Origin: Firmicutes bacterium CAG:631
GTDB taxonomy: Bacteria; Bacillota_I; Bacilli_A; RFN20; CAG-631
DNA length: 54,807 bases
Direction: 5' to 3'
NCBI GenBank assembly: GCA_000433015.1
Contig: HF998022.1
Coordinates: 1-54,807 of the forward strand
Numbering within the stretch: position 1 is the stretch's first letter; each line of letters starts with the position of its first letter. A program made the position numbers and the translations under genes. Under the pieces are notes generated by a model, which did no database searches, was not told the origin of the DNA, and saw nothing but the letters and a program-made list of their open reading frames with translations. Shown piece by piece: positions 51,203 through 54,807 of the stretch.

Positions 51203-52294
51203 TTATTTTAATAATTTTTGAATAACAGGAAGCAGTGTTTTACTCATTTTATAAAATCCTAAATCAGTAGGATGAATGCCATCCACACTACATTCTTCCC
51301 AGTCTTTGCCATAAATGGTGTTTCCATCTAAAAAGTAGATGTTTTCATCATGGTTTGCTTTCAATTCTAAAACAATATTTTTTTGAAATTCAACGAGTCG
51401 CCTTCTTAACTCTACTTCTTCTTTTAAAAATACATAATTGGTAAAAGGAGGTTTAGAAAGCACTAAAATGGGCGTGGTAGGGTATTTTTTTCGTAAAATC
51501 AAAATAAAATTTTTCATGTTTTTTTCTAAATCACCGGTGCAACCACCATTGGCATCATAATCTAAAATAAATAAAGAGACATTGTCAATTTCAATCATCA
51601 ATTGAGCCATGATGGGTTCACCTAATCCAGAACCTGAGAATCCCAAATTAATAAATTCAATATCTAATTGTCGACTTAAAATGTTTGTATAGGCCATTCC
51701 TGGACGAGTTGCACAACCACCTTGGGTAATAGAAGTTCCATAAACAACGACTTTTCCTGGATTTTTTCTTTTTCTTGCTGGCTTTAAAAGGGCATTTTTT
51801 TCAAGACCAATCCATACATTTTTCACACCCATATAAAGAGGAAAATGAATTAAAAAATCTTTCCATTCTGATTTATCGTTTCTATAAAGAACGATTGAAT
51901 ATTCGGTTTGACCATAAGGGTAATTTGTAGACGTAAAAAAGTGATAATTTTTTTCATTTCTTTTTTTATAATATAAATCAAATCCGGCTTGACCAACACC
52001 CGTCATATGGGTCATATTCGCACTTGCAGCCAATTGAACTTTGATGACTATGGTTTTTGAATTACTTTGAAAATGTAATTGCCCACCGGCTGGATGACTA
52101 GACAACCAATATACGGCTTCACTGACATCTTGTTGACAATCTTTTGGTAAACGAAAATATTCTTGTTCTTTATTAAACCAAGCAAGACCTTCTATTTTAA
52201 AGGGTGCTTTTTTTATATCATAGTAATGATAAGTTTCATCACTAAACGAACACGCCACCATATTTTTATCATATTTTTCTAATAAATTAGCCAT
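51203..52294 (-). CDS. SGNH/GDSL-type hydrolase
   Basis: A 363-residue enzyme with an N-terminal beta-sandwich domain (about 1-180) and a C-terminal SGNH hydrolase domain. The Ser motif is GTSITQGGC (about 190-198, GTS instead of GDS), block II is NLGFSGSG, and the catalytic Asp-His is DGIHP near the end. The layout matches the two-domain SsfX3/acetylesterase-like group acting on acyl or acetyl groups of sugars. It lacks a signal peptide, so it is likely cytosolic. It follows pulA by 19 bp, so an alpha-glucan or acylated-sugar role is suggested by position only. Confidence 0.88.
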   Translation of the reverse strand: MANLLEKYDKNMVACSFSDETYHYYDIKKAPFKIEGLAWFNKEQEYFRLPKDCQQDVSEAVYWLSSHPAGGQLHFQSNSKTIVIKVQLAASANMTHMTGVGQAGFDLYYKKRNEKNYHFFTSTNYPYGQTEYSIVLYRNDKSEWKDFLIHFPLYMGVKNVWIGLEKNALLKPARKRKNPGKVVVYGTSITQGGCATRPGMAYTNILSRQLDIEFINLGFSGSGLGEPIMAQLMIEIDNVSLFILDYDANGGCTGDLEKNMKNFILILRKKYPTTPILVLSKPPFTNYVFLKEEVELRRRLVEFQKNIVLELKANHDENIYFLDGNTIYGKDWEECSVDGIHPTDLGFYKMSKTLLPVIQKLLK

Positions 52295-52313
52295 TTTCTT
52301 TTCCCTCTCTTTT

Positions 52314-54416
52314 TTATTTTATTTCTTTAATATACATTGAAAAACTAAATGGATTAATATTGATATTAGAACAATAGACATCATTTCGAATCAATCCATG
52401 TTCACTACAAATCATTTTAAAGTATTGATCAAATTGGAAATGAAGGATTTTATCTGTGGGATTGATGAAAAAAACTAATTCTTCAATGCCATCTATTTCT
52501 TGTAAATTTTGATAACTAATTTTTAAGATTTGATGCTCTAAAATTGCATAGTGAAAATGTTTTTGAATATCTTCGAATCGATGCATCGAAAAGATATGAT
52601 ATCTTTTTCGCAGGGCAATAAAATCTTTTAAGGCTAAACAGTTATCAAAATATTGGTCCAATTGTTGCCAATGAATCGCATTAATGGAATCGGGTTCATT
52701 ATATGTATTGGTTTTTCCTTGTTTAGAACGATGAAATTCTATGCCAGCATGTAAAAATGGAATGCCTAAAGCAAAAACGGTACAAGCTAGACAGCAAAGG
52801 AGAATTTGATTTCTTGTAGCATCATCATAATCTGGGTTTGAAATTAATAATTTATCATGTAAAGTTGCATTATCATGACACTCTACATAATTGATGCTTT
52901 GACTTGCATCGTCAAAATAACAATAAGGGTCAACACTCCCTTTCATGGCTTTTATCATTTCATAAACAAATCCTGTATTGCCATTCACATAACCTTTTTC
53001 TTGTAATTCACGATCAAAATTTTTTCCTTTAACAATATCTCTAAAATAATCATTAAAAAAGGCTATGGGTAACATTTCTTTAGCATGTAGCAAAGAGGCA
53101 CGTTTAGATTCATCAAGCATAGAAGGCATATTCCATCCTTCTCCATATAAAATAAAGGAAGGATTGATTTTTTTGCATTCATGATACATTTTTAAAACCG
53201 TATCTTTTGTCAAAATTCCCATTAAATCTAAACGGAATCCATCTATTTGATATTCTTTTACTAAACGTTTTGCTAAATCTATAATATATTTTTGTCCCAT
53301 TTTAGTAGAAGAGTCATAATCATTACCACAAAAACTACCATTGGACAAATGACCACTTTTATCCATTTGTAAAAAGTAATTGGAAACTAAAAGATTTAAA
53401 ACATTATTTTTCGTGTAATAAAAATGATTAAAGACCAAATCCAAAACGACACGAATATTTTTTTTATGTAGGGCTTGAATCATTTTTTTAACTTCTAAAA
53501 TGCGTTGATAGGGGTCGTTTGGATTTATACTATAACTTCCTTCAAAGCAATTCCATAAAAAGGGGTCATATCCCCAGTTATAAAATTTTTTTACATCATT
53601 TTCATCAACCGTTGCAAAATCGGTAATGGGCATCAGTTGTACGTGAGTAATTCCTAAAAAAGATAAATAATCGATTCCGATAGGATGTTGATTAGCTGTT
53701 TTTATATTTTCTTTACAAAAAGCAAGATAACGATTATTCACTTCTTTTCCTAACGAATTATCGCTAGAAAAGTCTCTAACCGACATTTCATAAATGATAG
53801 CATCCGTATTTTTTAAACAAGGAGTAAGTTGTTCTTCATAAAGTGGCATTTTCGTTTGCAAAAGATCAATGACTGCTCCATATTGACCATTAGCATTACA
53901 ACTATAACAATAGGGGTCAACGACTTCAACCCATTTTCCATTGGTCTTTAAAAGATAAAGATATAAAGCATTTTTTAAATCTTTGGTAACGATGCCTTCC
54001 CAAACACCTTTTGAGGTGTAGTTTAAGGGCTCAATATAGACTTTTCCATCTAAATAGTATTTGATATACCCTTCACTAGATAAAGGAGCCCATACTTTAA
54101 ATTGGCTTTGACTTGGATGATATTGAACACCTAAATCTTCTTTATCATAATAAAAATAATCATCGAAAGCAGGGTCTTTGACAATGTATCTTCGTTCCAT
54201 TTCAATGTGATTAAAAAATTTATCACTGATGATATATGTTTTTTCAAATTCAAGCGGCAGCTCAATTTGATAGGTATAATAAAAATCGTTTTTTTGAATC
54301 ATTTTAGCTGGATATAAGAGTTGATTGACATAAAAAGAATCAATAAGGGCATGATACTCAACGGTAATGATGTTGAGATGATCTTGATATGCTTTAAAAT
54401 AAAACGTGTTTTCCAT
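52314..54416 (-). CDS. pulA: Type I pullulanase
   Basis: A 700-residue GH13 debranching enzyme that cuts alpha-1,6 links of glycogen, amylopectin or pullulan. An N-terminal CBM48-like region (about 95-190, FKVWAPLSSEGYIKYY) is followed by the catalytic barrel. YNWGYDP marks type I pullulanases. DLVFNHF is region I; GFRLDLMG carries the nucleophile Asp; GEGWN carries the acid/base Glu; YVECHDN carries the transition-state His-Asp. No signal peptide is visible, so it is intracellular. It starts 5 bp after the glycogen phosphorylase stop, so the two act together on stored or imported glucan. Confidence 0.96.
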   Translation of the reverse strand: MENTFYFKAYQDHLNIITVEYHALIDSFYVNQLLYPAKMIQKNDFYYTYQIELPLEFEKTYIISDKFFNHIEMERRYIVKDPAFDDYFYYDKEDLGVQYHPSQSQFKVWAPLSSEGYIKYYLDGKVYIEPLNYTSKGVWEGIVTKDLKNALYLYLLKTNGKWVEVVDPYCYSCNANGQYGAVIDLLQTKMPLYEEQLTPCLKNTDAIIYEMSVRDFSSDNSLGKEVNNRYLAFCKENIKTANQHPIGIDYLSFLGITHVQLMPITDFATVDENDVKKFYNWGYDPFLWNCFEGSYSINPNDPYQRILEVKKMIQALHKKNIRVVLDLVFNHFYYTKNNVLNLLVSNYFLQMDKSGHLSNGSFCGNDYDSSTKMGQKYIIDLAKRLVKEYQIDGFRLDLMGILTKDTVLKMYHECKKINPSFILYGEGWNMPSMLDESKRASLLHAKEMLPIAFFNDYFRDIVKGKNFDRELQEKGYVNGNTGFVYEMIKAMKGSVDPYCYFDDASQSINYVECHDNATLHDKLLISNPDYDDATRNQILLCCLACTVFALGIPFLHAGIEFHRSKQGKTNTYNEPDSINAIHWQQLDQYFDNCLALKDFIALRKRYHIFSMHRFEDIQKHFHYAILEHQILKISYQNLQEIDGIEELVFFINPTDKILHFQFDQYFKMICSEHGLIRNDVYCSNININPFSFSMYIKEIK

Positions 54417-54421
54417 ATGAT

Positions 54422-54807
54422 TTATACCTTATTAATTTTCCAAATGTCATCTGCATATTCTTGAATTGTGCGGTCACTACTAAAATAACCTGATTTAGCA
54501 ATATTGATTAAACACATTTTTGCCCAGCGATGCCGATCTTGATAAAGTCTTTCAATTTCTTTTTGGGCGCGAATGTAATCAGCAAAGTCAATTAGCAGTA
54601 GGTACTCATCATTTTTATATAATAATTCATCATAGATGGCTTTAAATTCATCTAATTTGACATGCCATGTTCCATTAATTAAGCTATCTACTGCAGCTTT
54701 AATTTCTTTGTTTTCCATATAAGTTTTAAAAGCATTATAAGTATTGGATGCTTTCAATTCATCGACTTCAAAACTTTTTAATCCAAATAAAACACAATTA
54801 TCTTCTC
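54422..54807 (-). CDS. glgP: Glycogen/maltodextrin phosphorylase, C-terminal fragment (start outside window)
   Basis: The minus-strand frame is open to the window edge, so the gene continues beyond 54807; the TTG at 54757 is only an internal codon. The visible end matches the GT35 family: ENCVLFGLK-type strand (EDNCVLFGLKSFEVDEL), then YLLLIDFADYIRAQKEIERLY, and the family end YFSSDRTIQEYADDIWKI. The pyridoxal-phosphate Lys and active site lie outside. The enzyme releases glucose 1-phosphate from alpha-1,4 chains, and pairs with the pullulanase that removes branches. Confidence 0.93.
   Translation of the reverse strand, partial: EDNCVLFGLKSFEVDELKASNTYNAFKTYMENKEIKAAVDSLINGTWHVKLDEFKAIYDELLYKNDEYLLLIDFADYIRAQKEIERLYQDRHRWAKMCLINIAKSGYFSSDRTIQEYADDIWKINKV

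Noticed and set aside
1..54807. Mycoplasma-type genetic code
   Set aside because: TGA is a clear stop in several ATGA overlaps, and tryptophan in conserved motifs is TGG.
1..54807. Prophage, insertion sequence, CRISPR or tRNA genes
   Set aside because: No transposase, integrase, regular short repeats with spacers or cloverleaf-like sequences were recognised by reading; tRNA absence was not computed.

Overview
The window comes from a low-GC, AT-rich Gram-positive bacterium of the Bacilli/Mollicutes-like side of the Firmicutes. TGA is used as a stop (for example the ATGA stop/start overlaps in the minus-strand operon) and tryptophan is TGG, so the standard bacterial code applies, not the Mycoplasma code. 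Strong AAGGAGG ribosome sites, sigma-A promoters, a tyrosine T-box leader, the rimP-nusA-ylxR-ylxQ-infB-rbfA operon and the gmk-priA-rsmB-rlmN-prpC-prkC-rsgA-rpe order are all Bacilli-type. A CotD-like coat protein and two YjcZ-type micro-proteins suggest a sporulating ancestry or lifestyle. I cannot name the genus. I see no rRNA, tRNA, CRISPR array, insertion sequence or prophage.

Layout. 1-1201: 3' part of a surface protein with nearly identical 318-bp tandem repeats. 1281-3194 (minus): three membrane proteins. 3384-5001: cold-shock protein, YtxH-like protein and a LacI-family regulator. 5005-6522: T-box and tyrS. 6532-11433: the rimP to rbfA translation/transcription operon behind a promoter and a 5' hairpin. 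11521-13882: an M6-like metalloprotease lipoprotein and a second probable lipoprotein. 14004-19711: an ABC half-transporter, a DUF1854 protein and a second ABC half-transporter, both transporters with zinc ribbons, then a divergent RluA-type enzyme. 20645-25585: a very large CvpA-like membrane protein with a long repeat region. 25737-28278: a NitT/TauT-type ABC importer.

28316-37444 (minus) is one nine-gene operon running from gmk to an AAA ATPase gene, with core housekeeping and PP2C/Ser-Thr kinase signalling genes joined by short overlaps. From the divergent promoter region runs a DUF1848 gene split by a -1 frame change exactly at a T-TTA-AAA slippery heptamer, then rqcH. 40205-40808 (minus) holds the small putative spore genes, including a good sigma-K-like promoter. 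40907-41596 (minus) is an HU-like protein with a long acidic extension. 41864-45466: two large PrsA-like lipoproteins, then a HIT protein. 46018-49312 (minus): yhaM, recX, a flippase-like membrane protein and a GtrA-like protein. 49454-51097: another lipoprotein. 51203-54807 (minus): an SGNH hydrolase, type I pullulanase and the 3' end of glycogen phosphorylase, which form an alpha-glucan breakdown cluster.

The best leads for new biology are the split DUF1848 gene, the 1646-residue CvpA-repeat protein, the ABC-DUF1854-ABC exporter, the spore-gene cluster and the HU fusion. No intergenic stretch longer than 300 bases is left unexplained.
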